Position numbers and translations under genes: made by a program
Notes under the pieces: model-generated
Told to the model about the DNA's origin: nothing
Database searches by the model: none
What the model saw: the letters and a program-made list of their open reading frames with translations, nothing else
DNA from: Ligustrum vulgare
Lineage: Eukaryota; Streptophyta; Magnoliopsida; Lamiales; Oleaceae
DNA: 64,000 bases
Direction: 5' to 3'
Assembly (NCBI GenBank): GCA_963555705.1
Contig: OY743181.1
Location: 29,268,513-29,332,512, forward strand
Shown: positions 45,828 through 59,184 of the stretch, piece after piece
How the letters are laid out: every line of letters begins with the position of its first letter
Numbering within the stretch: position 1 is the first letter of the stretch

Positions 45828-46409
45828 AGCAAGATTGATGTCAATTGCCTAATTTTGGAAGCTCAGGACATTTCAGTCGACCGAAAGTCACTCCGGTCGA
45901 TCGAAACTCTGCAGGGATCTTAGAGGTAGCCTTAGTCGGGTTTGGATGAGCGGTGTACGACCGAAAGTCAACTTCGGTCGACCAGGTGGTCGACCGAAAG
46001 TCCCCGAATTCAAAACGCGAGGTTTTTTGTGCAATTTCTCAAACTTTTTGTTTTGAATTTTGTATACATATTGTAAAGCTCTAAAACCCAAAGTTAGTTT
46101 TTTGGTAGATCAAGACACTCCTTGGAGAGCTTAGAGAGGTAAATTCCTTTCTTTCCTTTGTAACTATTCTTGGAATTTTCTTCAACTTATATATTGAGAA
46201 TTTATCTTGTGTATTTGTTGTTGTTCATTCCACAAAATCTTGGTATTTGTCTTAATCTTTCCATTGGGCTAGGGTTTACTTTCCTTAGAATTTTGGTTGG
46301 GTTAAACTTGGGTCAAGATTCTTCATTGATTACCATTTTTAGCTTTCTTGGGTTGATACAAAAATTGTTGTGGGAATTTTTGGTTTAATCACCAAAGGGG
46401 TTCGCATCA
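45671..46409 (+). mobile_element. 3' LTR, gypsy family A
   Basis: A polypurine tract AGAGGGAGGGGA (45659-45670) is followed by TGATGAGAATCA; the LTR ends GGGGTTCGCATCA, giving TGATG...CATCA ends over 739 bp. The pol frame overlaps the LTR start by about 155 bp. Several GGTCGACCGAAAGTC words occupy 45877-46005. The end matches the solo LTR at 9318-10181. Confidence 0.85.
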
Positions 46410-46426
46410 ATAATACTGCAACATGC

Positions 46427-46606
46427 TTGATGCTTGCAGCTATGTCACCTGAGTTGCAAAAGCAACATGATGATATGGATGCTAAAACTATCATATTTAA
46501 TCTCAAAGAGTTGTATGATGAGCAGTCACGTGTGGAAAGATATGAGACTTCCAAGCAATTGTACCGGTGCAAAATGACAGAGGGTTCTTCAGTTAGTGCT
46601 CATTGA
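46427..46606 (+). pseudogene. Ty1/copia gag fragment
   Basis: Sixty codons encode LMLAAMSPELQKQHDDMDAK and EQSRVERYETSKQLYRCKM, characteristic of the UBN2/gag region of plant copia polyproteins. It starts abruptly after the gypsy LTR and stops where minus-strand gypsy-like sequence begins, so it is a stranded piece of an older element. Confidence 0.75.
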
Positions 46607-47469
46607 TTCGAAATACTTGCATTTTTCCACTTTCAATGCTTTGAGACTTGCCTATTCCATCCAATTCAAACTCAACTATGTAGACTTGCTCCTCCTTTAG
46701 TGTCTTAATCACAAAATCAATTGTTGGTTGGAGGACAATCAATGAAGTTGAGAGAATGTGATTTAATCTCTTCCTCATTAATTTTCACTTTCTCTTGTGA
46801 TTCTTTTGTGATTAACTTGTCATTCTCTTCAATCTCACCTTCAATAGTTGATATCTCATCGGATTGAATGACCGATCTAAAGTTCAAATCCATGGGCAAT
46901 GACAAGTTTTTTCTATTAATTCCCAAGAGTGGATTATACCCCTACATTTTAAATCTTTCCAAAAATGTGGCATCTTCCATAGGCACATCATCTTCATCCA
47001 ACTTGGTAAGCTCATTGTAATATTTTGCAAGTACCTTTTCATTAAAAAAATGAAGGACCATCTCCCATAAGAGTAATGTCCTCATTCCAATCTTCCGGTA
47101 CACAATCTCCCAAGAGCATGTAATTAGTATCAGATGTGTCAATTGCTTGTTTTCGGCAATTCAAAAATTCTCTAAACACAAAAAGGTTCGACATAAACAA
47201 ATTATTATCCAAATGCAAACATTGTCCATTATCATGCATCTTGTAACAAATTTCACAACTTAAATATTTTTCAAGTTGCAAAATTCTTTCCTACTTTGCC
47301 AATGTTAGAATCATGTATACATAAAAACAAAATGAAAAATATGATAGATTAAAATAGTGGTGGTTAACCAAAAGTAACAAAATAAAATATAAAATAAAAT
47401 TATTAAAACTAATCTTAACTAAAGTGGTAATCAAAGTAAAAAGATTCCATGGCAACGACGCCAAAGATT
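46607..47469 (-). pseudogene. Gypsy-like internal region on the minus strand, with primer-binding site
   Basis: On the minus strand there is a TTTGGCGTCGTTGCC word (47451-47465), which resembles the primer-binding region of Tat/Athila/Ogre-type plant gypsy elements, just after an LTR end at 47470. Downstream the strand holds degraded coding sequence such as CYKMHDNGQCLHLDNN and SLNFIDCPPTNN in shifting frames. I do not recognise individual domains. The gag assignment is by position only. Confidence 0.5.
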
Positions 47470-47966
47470 TGTTCACTAAAATCGTGTACTGCAAGCGCAC
47501 GGGTCACATTCAAGTAATAAAGTGGACTTTTTAAGTTCGGGTTGTCGATCCCACGGGGAATGTATACTTAATTACACACTCTAGTTAATTCAATTTTAAC
47601 AACGAAATAACATAATAAATTTTTGGATTGTTTTTGTGAATGTAAAATTTAAACAAACTAACTTTAAATTCTAACAATAATAAGGAAAGTGAAATATTAA
47701 AAAGTTGAGATCATGATTTCACTTAAATAACACTTAATTAATTTGCATTGTGTAAATAAAATTAACTACTTAAGATAAATAAATGCAAGGCAATAATCAT
47801 AAATAAAATTAGACAATATTAAAAGACAATAATCAAAAATTCAAATACTCAAAAATAAATAACTCAAAATAAATAAACTTAAAATAATTAAGTGAAGTAA
47901 AGTAACACCAATCATCCCAACAAAATAATATTTAGCCCTTAATAAAATAACAACACTTAATAACTA

Positions 47967-48545
47967 TGTCGATATAATTGGCCCAGTCAACTGAGGAGCC
48001 TAAACATGAAGAATCTAGATGAAGGCCCAATTCTCGCAAAGCTGCTGGACTCAATCAAAGAAGCCCATAACCCAGTTCATTTCGCACTTCTAAAGCACGC
48101 CTTTCTTGTTACAGTAGAATTGGCTTCAGACCGTTGATCTAAATACCTGGAGCGTCTAAGGCCATTGGATTCTTGAGCTCTATTTGAACCTAACGAAGGG
48201 TCTAGAAGCACAGATTGAAGCTGATATTTTTTCTCTCCCCTTTCGTTTTCTCTGAGGCGATTTTTCATCTCTCTCTCGCGAACTCTCTGATTCTGGAAGA
48301 ATTGCTTTGTGATCTTTCTTCCCTTTGTAAACCTTTGTGATTTGTGTGAGAGAGTACTTTGTGATTGTAAATTAGTTGTTTTGAGAGAGATATTCATACA
48401 CAATTTTTCTGTAAAACTCAGTTTGAATTTCTTAGTGATCTTTGTGGTTTTGCATAAAATCTTTACAGCGATATTTGTAAAATACTTTATGGTTTGAATA
48501 AACTTTGTGTTTTTTGTTTGTATTTTGTGTTACAAATTATTTACA
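47967..48545 (+). repeat. 5' LTR of the copia element
   Basis: The 579-bp LTR starts TGTCGATATAATTGG and ends TTATTTACA. It aligns throughout with the 3' LTR with scattered substitutions, so the insertion is not recent. Confidence 0.93.
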
Positions 48546-48546
48546 G

Positions 48547-48559
48547 TGGTATCAAAGCC
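48547..48559 (+). other. Primer-binding site of the copia element
   Basis: TGGTATCAAAGCC one base after the 5' LTR resembles the usual TGGTATCAGAGC, complementary to the 3' end of initiator methionine tRNA, with one visible change. The leader 48560-49246 is non-coding. Confidence 0.85.
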
Positions 48560-49474
48560 TTAAAGTTTCTGATACACGAAGAAATCTTTTCGGATTTTTT
48601 GGGGATCTTAAAACTTTTCTCTTAAAAACCACAAAATATTTTGTGAAAAACCTAGATCTGAAAACTTAGGGTTGATTCTTTGTGATACCTTCAAGTTTTT
48701 TGAAGGAGCTGTAAATTTGGCTTACGGATTTGGTGATTTTTGGCATAAAGGAGTCTAGATCTGGAAGATCTGCAAACGAATATGCCTTCTCTGAAATGTT
48801 CTTGAAATAAACTGAAGGATTAAAATTCCTCTTGCAGAAATCAGGTGAAATTTTTTAATTTTTCTAGGGTTTCTTGAATCATTCTCTTGAATCTTTCTGT
48901 TTTTCCTCCGTTGAAGCCTTGTTTGGACCTCTTTACTTACCTTTGTCCAGGATCCCTTAAGAGAATCCGAGAATCTGAGGGAGTTTAGGGCCGACCTAAG
49001 TATGGTTGAGGGAAAGAAAGGTTTCTTGCCCTTGCTCGCACACCTTTTTAACCTGCACTTTGTGTTCTTGTGTCTATATCTATAAAACTTTGTGATTTAC
49101 AGTTTTTGTCCTTGCTTTGTGCTGCGACTTCTTCTTGTGATTTGATCTTAGTGAACTCCAGTCTTGTATTTTATTGCAATATCTTGATTGTATTATTTGC
49201 TATTGGTTGGTCTCTATAATTCCTTTTCTCCTAAAACCCTTTTAAAATGGCTACTGCAAAAGTTGAGGTTGAAATTTAGATTGGGAAATGGGATTTTAGT
49301 TTATGGTGTCAGAAAATAAAAGCTCTTTTACTCAAATTAAATGTGCCAAAGCTATTGATGAAACTTGGCTTGATGACATATCTCCTGAAAAAAGAACTGA
49401 AATGGGTGAATTAGCTTGGAGTACTTTATTTCTTCATCTTTCTAACACTGTGATTAGGAAAGTAGGAGAGACTA

Positions 49475-50343
49475 GGTGGCGTTCTGTTTGTATTTTATTT
49501 TGTATTTTCATTTTCGAAAATGTTTTGTATTTTGTGTTTTGTGTTTTCATTTTTGTTTTCAAATTTGCTGAAAACGCGTTTGGTTTGTCATTTCTGAAAA
49601 CTGTTTTTGAAAATGAAAAACTGGAAAACACGTTCTGTTTGAAATTTTGCAGAACACTATTTAAACTATTTTTAATTAATTTGCTTGCAGAATACTACTA
49701 ACTTTAACTCAAATTTCCTTTCATAATACACTAAAAATATGGTTACATGCAACATACTAATGTGAGCATTAAGAGTCTATATTAATACAGCTTGGTCAGG
49801 TTCGGGACTTGAGAAAACTCTACTTCTATTAAAATCCAGAAAATGCAAGTTCTTTCAAAACCACCAGAGTCCATTTATCATTACATTTTTTGAAATATAA
49901 CGACAAGAATTCTCATTTAATTTTTTTTTTTTTGTAATGTTGATATTGAGTTGAATAAAACTTTATTTAAACTAAGTTCCAAGTTAGGATAATTCTCAAA
50001 AAAAAAAAAAAAAAAAAAATTATTTATTTAGGCTTAGTTCCAAGTTAGGATAATTCTAAAAAAAATAATAAAAAAATAAAAACTTTATATTAAGCTTAGT
50101 TATAAGTTAAAATAATTCTTAAAAAAAAAAAAATTCCCAAAACGCGTTTTCCGCGTTTTGGACATTTTTTGTTGAAATACACACAAAACGCCCAAAACGA
50201 TGTTTCGGGCGTTTTCCGTTTTGTGTACAAATTTTTTTTTTGTTTTCCAAAATGCGTTTTCGAAAATGGTAAAGAGAACGCGTTTTTAGCGTTTTCGAAA
50301 ATAAAAACAGAAAACGACCTCAAAAAAGCAAAGAGAACAGGGG
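49475..50343. mobile_element. PIF/Harbinger-type element (869 bp) inside copia gag
   Basis: Between the gag codons for VGET and TAADLWDK sits a sequence starting GGTGGCGTTCTGTTTG and ending CAAAGAGAACAGGGG, imperfect inverted ends. CTA is duplicated at 49472-49474 and 50344-50346, and removing one copy restores the reading frame. The subterminal regions are full of AACGCGTTTT and GCGTTTTCGAAAA words. It is non-coding with A-runs. Confidence 0.82.
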
Positions 50344-51978
50344 CTAAAACTGCTGCTGACCTATGGGATAAACATGAATAACTTTTTCTCACAGTCTCTC
50401 TTCCAAACAAATGTTTTCTATGGAAATAATTTTTTAGTTATAAGTTTGATCCCTCTTCGGATGCTGAAGAAAACATAGATATATTTAATAGACTCACACA
50501 AGACCATTTAAATGCTGGTGAAAAACTTTTTGAAGATCAAAAAGTTGTTTATCTATTAAATGGTATGGGGGGAAAAATACAAAGATCTTAGAAATGCTTT
50601 GGAATATGGGGGTCAAAAGTTAACTGTTGACATAATTTATTCATCCCTTAAGAATAAAGAACTTGAATCCAAATATGATTATAAGGAGGCATATAATGTA
50701 CAGTCCCCAATACCAAAAGGCAAAAACTCATTTAAAGGAAATAATAAAACCTGGAACTATAATAAGAACAATCCCAGGCAGTCTAGAGATTACTAGAATA
50801 AGAAATATATGTCTATCAAACCTAGAGATAAGAGATTTTTTGATGATGATGATGATGATAATAATAATAAGAAATTTGATAATAACATGTTTGATAATAA
50901 AAGATATGATGACAAGAAGTTTAATGATAACATCATACCTAGAAAGTGTCATTATCGCGGAGAGATTGGACATCAAGTTAGAGAAAGTTTTAAAAAGATA
51001 AGGGATAGCAAGAATTCTCAACAGGAATATGGGGAAATACAAAATAATAGTGGGGTTGGGTATGTAACCACTACTTCAAAAATGAAAGATGAATGGATCT
51101 TAGACTCTGACTCTACCTTTCATATGTGCCCTTAGAGGGATTTGTTTGATAATTTCTCTGTGCATGCTACTGGTTCTGTGAAACTTGACAATGATATATC
51201 CCGTGACATAAAGGGGGTTGGGAAAGTGATATTAAAACTTAGTGATAATAATACCTTGACCTTAAATCAAACTAGATATGTCTTTGGTTTAAGGAGAAAT
51301 CTCATCTCATTAGGAATATTAGATGATGAAGGCTATGGCATTAGGGTCAGCAAAGGGTACACTAAGATTCTGAGAAATAATTTGTTGATTGCTAGTAGAG
51401 CCAAGTCTAATGGTATTTACATTATTTCTTTGCAGTCCTATTCTCCTACTTCTTTTACTATTGAAAATGTTAATAACGACCTGTCTGATCTTTAGCATAA
51501 AAGACTAGGTCATAGAGGATAAAAGGGTCTTAAAACATTAGAGAAAATGGGGGTATCTGGTAAGGACGGTTTACAAAAAATCTCTTTTTTGAAGAATGTA
51601 CTTTAGGAAAACATAAGATGTCATCTTTTGGAAAAGGAACACACAAATCTAAAGATATTCTTGAATACTTGCATGCAGCCCTATGGGTCTTGCCCCTGTG
51701 AATACTGTTTCTAGTTTTAAGTATTTTTTACTCATTGTTGATGACTATTCTGGAAAGTCTTGGGTTCATTTGTTGAAATCCGAAGACCAAACTGTCTCTA
51801 TTTTCAAAAACTGGATCACCTTGGTTGAAAATTTGAAAAATAAAAGAGTTAAAACTATCAGAACTGATAATGGTTTAGAGTTCTGCAATTTTTAATTTGA
51901 TGATTTATATAAACACCAAGGTATTCTCAGACATAGGACTGTTTCATACAGTCCACAATAAAATGGGGTTGTTGAAAG

Positions 51979-52633
<655 letters not shown>

Positions 52634-54895
52634 GTTGAAAGGATGAACATTGCTGGAAAGAACATGGTGTATGTTAATCCAGTCAAGTTTACCAAAAATA
52701 TTTTGGGGGGAAGCAGTTAAAACTGTATATTTTTTTATAAATAAATGTCCTTCAAGTGCAGTAAACTATAACATTCTGGATCAGATCTAGAATGAAGCAG
52801 TTCTTAATTATTCCTTTCTAAAAGTTTTTGGTTGTGCAGCTTATGCACATAAGATTCAATCCAAACTTGGTCACAGGTCTTTAAAATGTATTTTTATTGG
52901 TTATGGGGAAGAGGTAAAGGGTTACGAGCTGTGGGTTAAAGAGCATAAAGGATTAAAAGTGATTTTAAGTAGGTCAGATGTCTTGAATGAAAATATTTTT
53001 CCATGCAAATTTGAAAAATATGAAAATCCACTTTGTGAAAAGGATTTTGTAACTACTGAAGTGAGTTTTAATGATACTCACATTCAGGTGGAGCAACCCC
53101 AACATTTACCTACTGAAATTTCTGCACCAAACTCACCTACTTTACCTGATAACAATGATGAACCCGATCTTAGTGATTTCCAGTTACCTAGGGACAAAAC
53201 TAGGAGAAATATCAGACCTCCATCTAGATTTGATGATTTTGAATATATTTCTGCCTCTACTTTATCTACTTTTTTGTATTCTGAACCTAGTATCTTTGAA
53301 GAAGCCATGGAATCTAAAGAAAAAGACCTATAGGTTACTACAATGAAAGAAGAAATGAGCTCTTTGATCAATAACCAGACCTGGACCTTAGTTGGAAAAA
53401 CCTCCTGACAAAAAATTAATTGACTGCAAGTGGATTTTTAAAATTAAAGATAAGGATTCTGAAGGGGGGTAAACCTAGATATAAGTCTAGGTTAGTCGCA
53501 AAATGCTTTTCTCAAAAGGAAGGGATAAATTACACAGAAATCTTTTCTCCTGTTGTGAAATATACATCTATTAGAACATTGTTTGCTTTAGTTGCTCAAA
53601 ATGATTTGGAACTTGAACAAATGGATGTTAAAACTGCTTTTCTGTATGGCCTGCTTGATGAAACTATATATATGACCTAACCAAAAGGCTTTCAAAAGAA
53701 AAATAAAGTTGTTCTAGTGAGCCTACTTCAGAAATCTCTTTATGGACTTATGCAAGCACCTAAACAGTTGTATAAGAGATTTGATACTTTATCCAAAGTT
53801 TGAATTTTCAGAAAAGTCAATATGATCCTTGCTTTTACTTTAAAATTGATAAATCTAATAATATGTACTTGTTATTATATGTTGATGACATGCTGATTGC
53901 TGGAAAGAATCTGCATGATATTTCCTGTCTTAAAGAAAATTTGAAAGCTAAATTTGAAATGAAAGATCTAGGTCCAGCTAGAAAAATTCTTGGTATTGAT
54001 ATTTTTAGAAACAGAAGTGAAGGAAATTTATTTTTGAATCAAAGAAGTTACATTGAAAAAGTTTTATCTTTTTGTTCAAAATTTGTTTCATTACCTCTTC
54101 CCAACCATTTTAAATTGTCTCTTGATCAATGCGCTAAGTCTGCAGAGGAAGAACATAGAATGCACAATGTGCCCTACTCTAATGCAGTAGGTTCTGCGAT
54201 GTATCTTATGGTCTCAACCAGACCTGATATAGCTTTCCCTGTTAGTGTCTTAAGTAGATTTATGAGCAATTCGGGTGAACCACATTGGGAAGCTGTGAAA
54301 TCTCTACTGAAATATTTGAAAGGTACTCTGAATTTAAGTCTAATGTTTTCAAAGTTTGAAAATGATTTAAAACTAAAAGGCTTTGTAAATTCTGACTTTG
54401 CTGGGAATATTGACAACAGAAAATCTACTTCAGCCTACTATTTTACCTTAAATAATTCCTACATCAGTTGGAAAGCACAGCTACAGAAGTTAGTTGCCCT
54501 TTCTTCAACTGAAGCAGAATATATTGCTGCCACAAATGTAGTAAAAGAATGCATGTAGCTTAGAGGATTGCTTAGTGAAATAGGTTGTTTGAGTAATTCT
54601 GAAATTGATATCTACACTGACAGTCAGAGTGCTTTATACCGTAGCAAAAATCCTGTTTTTCATAACATATCAAAACACATTGATGTAAAATTTCATTTCA
54701 TTAGAGACGTTACTGAAAAAGGTTTTGTGAAACTTGTAAAAATTCCTACTCAACTCTATCTAGCTGATGCTGGAACCAAAGTGATTCCTATTGCTAAATT
54801 TAGAGATGCACTTAGATTACTTAATATAGTTGAATTCGATACTTCTCCTTCCTATCTTTGCAGGAAACTGGATGTGTATGTGGACTGCACCAATT

Positions 54896-54907
54896 AAGGT
54901 GGAGAAT
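54896..54907 (+). other. Polypurine tract of the copia element
   Basis: AAGGTGGAGAAT lies directly before the 3' LTR and overlaps the pol stop codon, as expected for the plus-strand primer. Confidence 0.8.
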
Positions 54908-55484
54908 TATTGATATAATTGGCCCAGTCAACTGAGCAACCTAAACTTGAAGAATCCAGATGAAGACCCAGTTCTCGCTAAGCTGCTAGACTTAATCAAA
55001 GAAGCCCATAACCAGGTCCATTTCGCACTTCTGAAGCACACATTTCTTGTTATAGTAGAATTGGCTCCAGACTGTTGATCTAACCACCTGAAGCGTCTGA
55101 GGCCATTGGATTCTTGAGCCCTATTTGAACCTAATGAAGGGTCCAAGAGCATAGATTGAAGCTAATATTTTCTCTCTCTCATTTCGTCTTCTCTGGGGCG
55201 ATTTTTCATCTCTCTCTCTCAAACTCTCTGATTCTGGAAGAATTGCTTTGTGATCTTTCTTCCCTTTGTAATCATTTGTGATTTGTGTGAGAGAGTACTT
55301 TGTGGTTGTATATTAGTTGTTTTGAGAGAGATATTCATATGGAGTTTTTCTGTAAAACTCAGTTTGAATTTCTTAGTGATCTTTGTGGTTCTGTGTAAAA
55401 ATCTTTACAGCAACATCTGTAAAATACTTTGTGGTTTGAATAAACTGTGTTTTTGTTCGTATTTTGGGTTACCATTTCTTTACA
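54908..55484 (+). repeat. 3' LTR of the copia element
   Basis: The 577-bp LTR starts TATTGATATAATTGG (the terminal TG has become TA) and ends TTCTTTACA. It is colinear with the 5' LTR. Confidence 0.93.
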
Positions 55485-56448
55485 AACTAACATAATCATT
55501 TCAATGAAAAGTTAAATAAAAGATTACAAACAAAATAATAAAGAGAAGTCCCCCTCAAGTTGATTTTTGAATTGAATACTCCCATATTTCTTCACCTTGA
55601 GTTAACTCTCTCCTTCCACGTTCAAAATCTTCAATAACTTAATATAATACTTTAAAATGTATAATAAATACTATGTAAATAAAGATGAAAGCTTGAAATA
55701 ACAGTAATAAAAAATTCTTAACAACCACAAAGATGTTCAAAAAGAAGAAAAATAGTAAAAGTTCAAGAACTTTAAAGATGCATTAAAAGAGAAAATGTAG
55801 AGAAAATTACAAGAAAAATAAAAGAGGCACAAAGAAAAGCTAACCCTAGTTGTCTTGTGAAATGGAGAAGTGGGTGTTTAAATACTTAAAATTTCGGAGT
55901 CAAAAATACCCAAAAAGCCTAGCCAAACAAGCCTTAACGCAAAAGAAATAAAAAATCAGATCTGGGTAAAAAATGGCCCACTCGATCGCATGGGCAACAT
56001 AACTTAATTCTGATGCAAAAGCTGGGCACAATTGCAAGCGCCTAGCATTGGAATGTCAATGGCATGGGCTTAACTATTTAACTATTTGTTTTCTTTTTCT
56101 TTTAACTATTTTCAATCAAGTCCCGCATATTTTGATATTCTTCAATTTTAGTCCCCACATTTTAACTTCTATTACGAAAACACCACTGAAATATTTGCAC
56201 TTCCAGTCCTCCATCTTTCTAGGATGTCGTAATTAAGTCCTCACACTTTTGATTTTTTCCAATTTGACCTGAACATCAATATTGTTCTTCTTTTACACTC
56301 AATTCTCTTCAATCTTGTCAATTTCCTTTCCAATTGAGGTTATACCTAAATGTACAAGATAAACACAATTTATAAGTATAAATTCGCTCAATTTGTAATT
56401 AAAGTGTTGATTTAAAGACTAAAGTAAGTGTGCTTTGCACACTTATCA

Positions 56449-56971
56449 GGCCACACACAATGAGAGAACTAGAAGAATGTAATTAGAATTAATAAATTAG
56501 CAAGTGTTCGACATTGGTAGAATTAATTAATTATATTGTTTATTAATAGGCTCAACTTAATTAATTGGATTGATTAACTAATGTCCCATGTTTAATTGAT
56601 TGGATTAATTAAACCAAGTGGACCGGGTTGTGTTTAAGTTATAGGCCAAGCCCACTCCGACTTACATTAATGAACAACTAGGGTTTGAAAAAAAGTTAAC
56701 CCTAATTCATTATTCTCTTACTAGCACAAGAAGAGAGAAACCCTAGCATCTCATTCTTGTTCTCTTGTGTGAATCACCATTGGATGTTGGAAAATTGGAC
56801 AGTTGTAGTGTGCAAGTAGATCAAAGAAATCAATTTTTTTAGATCAGTTTGCAAGAACATCAAGAGGTAATTGTTCTTATCACGATTTTTATCTAAATAC
56901 AAAGCAGATCCTAGTTTGGGATTTGAAAATATTTTATATTCCACTGTGCATGATTAAGTAAATTCCCAACA
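56449..56971 (+). mobile_element. Copia-type LTR fragment with primer-binding site
   Basis: The end AAATTCCCAACA is followed by G and TGGTATCAGAGTC (56973-56985), a methionine-tRNA primer-binding site, so an LTR ends at 56971. The matching TGTTGGG start is absent, so the 5' part is truncated or lies across the junction with the gypsy LTR. It includes TTAATTGATTGGATTAATTAA-like repeats. Confidence 0.6.
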
Positions 56972-56985
56972 GTGGTATCAGAGTC

Positions 56986-57620
56986 TACATTGTGTTTGTT
57001 AAAAGTTATTTTTATGAATCTTGTAGCAATTAATAGTTAATTGTTTTTTTGTTTCATGTTTCTAGCAAGTTTGTAAATTGATTTTCATGTTTTAAAAATT
57101 TGTTTTGAAAAGAAAATTAATTTTGGATTGGAACCACCAAGAGTTGGCGATGACAGGCGGTAGCAGCCTTCGGCCACAGAGCAGAAGGGAGAGACAATGC
57201 TCGAGTCGCCTGTTGCTATGGATGACCTAGTGCTCAATTTCCATGCACTGAATGGCGGTGCCAAGCATCGCTGTATGTTGCAACTGTGTTCAACGTTGCT
57301 GTAATAGCGACGCTATCGCTGCTGCTGATTTGTAGCGACAAGCATCGCTGGGCACAGACAGCACGAGATGCTGCTGCAGCGCCTTACGCTTGATGCAGGT
57401 GATGTAGGTCGCCAACCTCAGTTGAGGCAGTGTCGGAGTGTGCCGCTCCTTTAGGTTTAGGGTTTTTTTATTTTGTTGGAGGCGGGGGTCTCACTTGCAA
57501 TTTCTAAATGCAATTTTAACTCTTGGGCCTTCTTGCAATTTGATTGAAACAATGGACCTCTGTTTGTAATTATAAACGGGTCAGATTGCAAATTCTTTAG
57601 GAAATAAAACTGGAATTGAA
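56986..57620. other. Retroelement leader-like DNA, no gene
   Basis: Sequence downstream of the primer-binding site includes a GC-richer patch (57150-57420) with GCGACGCTATCGCTGCTGCTG words but no sustained frame. Probably internal or LTR remnants. Confidence 0.4.
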
Positions 57621-58096
57621 TTTAACTTTATTGGTTAGGTAAAATCATGAATCCCAATACTTTATTATTTTTTTTAAAAACAAAACAATCTCGTCATTCA
57701 CTTACTTTGAACTCCGTATAAGTAGGTCCTCCTCTTTTATTTGTACTACAAGTCATTCCACTTTCAATTAAAGCATTATGGTCCCCATACTTTAGAATCT
57801 TCTCAAATAGCTCGTTTCAACTCTCAACTTCTTCAATTAGGTCCATCAAGTCTTGATTTCTTCACTTTAGCACCATGCATGTTTTCCGGTTGACTTTAAC
57901 AACTTCCAAATTGTCTAATTAAGCTCCAAATGTCATTCAATTGTGCATTATTTCCATCAATTGCTTCATTCACATGATTTTGGGATATTTTTTGAAAAGT
58001 AAACAAATAAATAACAATTAAGTAGAATTTATTCTAAAATGACAACATTATATTCTAATTTTGACATATAAATAAGTGTATAAAATACACTAATCA
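57621..58096 (-). mobile_element. Gypsy LTR 5' part on the minus strand
   Basis: Read on the minus strand it starts TGATTAGTGTATTTTATACAC at 58096, parallel to the LTR start at 56448, including a hairpin just inside TGAT. The lower boundary is not clear. Confidence 0.5.
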
Positions 58097-59184
58097 AATA
58101 TCCCTGAACTAAAATTATTGTTCATCCTCGATGAACAAACTAAAACTAAAAATAAAGTTCAAAACAAAAGTAAAAAATTATGAAATAAACTCAAATTTAA
58201 TTTGCCCATCATATGCTATGCCTCAAAGTTCGTATCAAACATACACCTTATAAAAGAAAACCAGACAACACACTAAAATTAATTGTTACTTATCCGATGC
58301 TCAACTTTTCCTATGTGAATAGCCACAATTAAATGCATACTCATATCAAGACATACGCAACATAGTGCGGCTCAAAATTTTATAAGCCCATATCCCAGGT
58401 GGTTAGACATTGCTTTTCTATCAATTTCTTGCAACTCTCGGGCATTATCGCTTCCTCATACTTTTCTCTCAAGTCCCAAGATTCCTTCTACTTATGTGGA
58501 GCCCTATTCTGGGGTAGTTTGATCCATTGCACTTCTGTTTTCGCATCTAGACATTTCCTTTAAAATGGAAACAAAAGATGTTGTAACTCCTCAATCAAAA
58601 TTCATGGACCAATTATCGCGTTAATATACTTAACTCCAGTATAAATGCAAATATCTTTATTTGTAACTCAAAAAGTCCATCAATGAGGTACAAAAAATGA
58701 TGGTGTGTAACATCAAATAGCAATAACTAAGTAGAGCCTATTCTACTTCCAACTCTACTACTATAGTGGGTAACACACGACTCGACATCCGAGATTTCCC
58801 TTAGTGCTACCTCAGCATCTACCTCTAGTTCCTCCTCGGGTTCTTCTTTTTCTGGGTCTTCTTCAGGTTCTTCTTCTTCTTCAGGCTAGCGCATCACTAG
58901 GTACAAACCCAAAGATGTCCTTGTGGTATATACACCACAAGTCTCTGGCTAAATGATTTGTAGTCAATGCCACATTAATGGACATATTTGTATATATGTA
59001 TATCATTCGAGCCATGTCTCGTGTATCTTTCGGAAAGGATGAGGTCAGATGATTGATCGACTAGAATTCATTGGTCATGTAGCCATGTTGTATGGCTCGA
59101 TTACGTAAGTAATTCAATTTGTCCAACATGCTGGTTGATATTCCATTCAAGTCTAGGTTTAAAGTAGTCATAATCTCTTGCAGC
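58097..59184 (-). other. Retroelement internal sequence, degraded
   Basis: On the minus strand a stretch near 58870-59180 has partly open coding-like sequence (LDLNGISTSMLDKLNYLRNR, then an acidic E/P-rich segment), with stops. I cannot assign a domain. The rest (58097-58800) is non-coding, typical of the long spacer before a gypsy 3' LTR. Confidence 0.4.

Noticed and set aside
50096..50410. Overlapping open frames on both strands near 50.1-50.4 kb
   Set aside because: They lie within the 869-bp non-coding MITE and are explained by its repeated GCGTTTTCGAAAA words.
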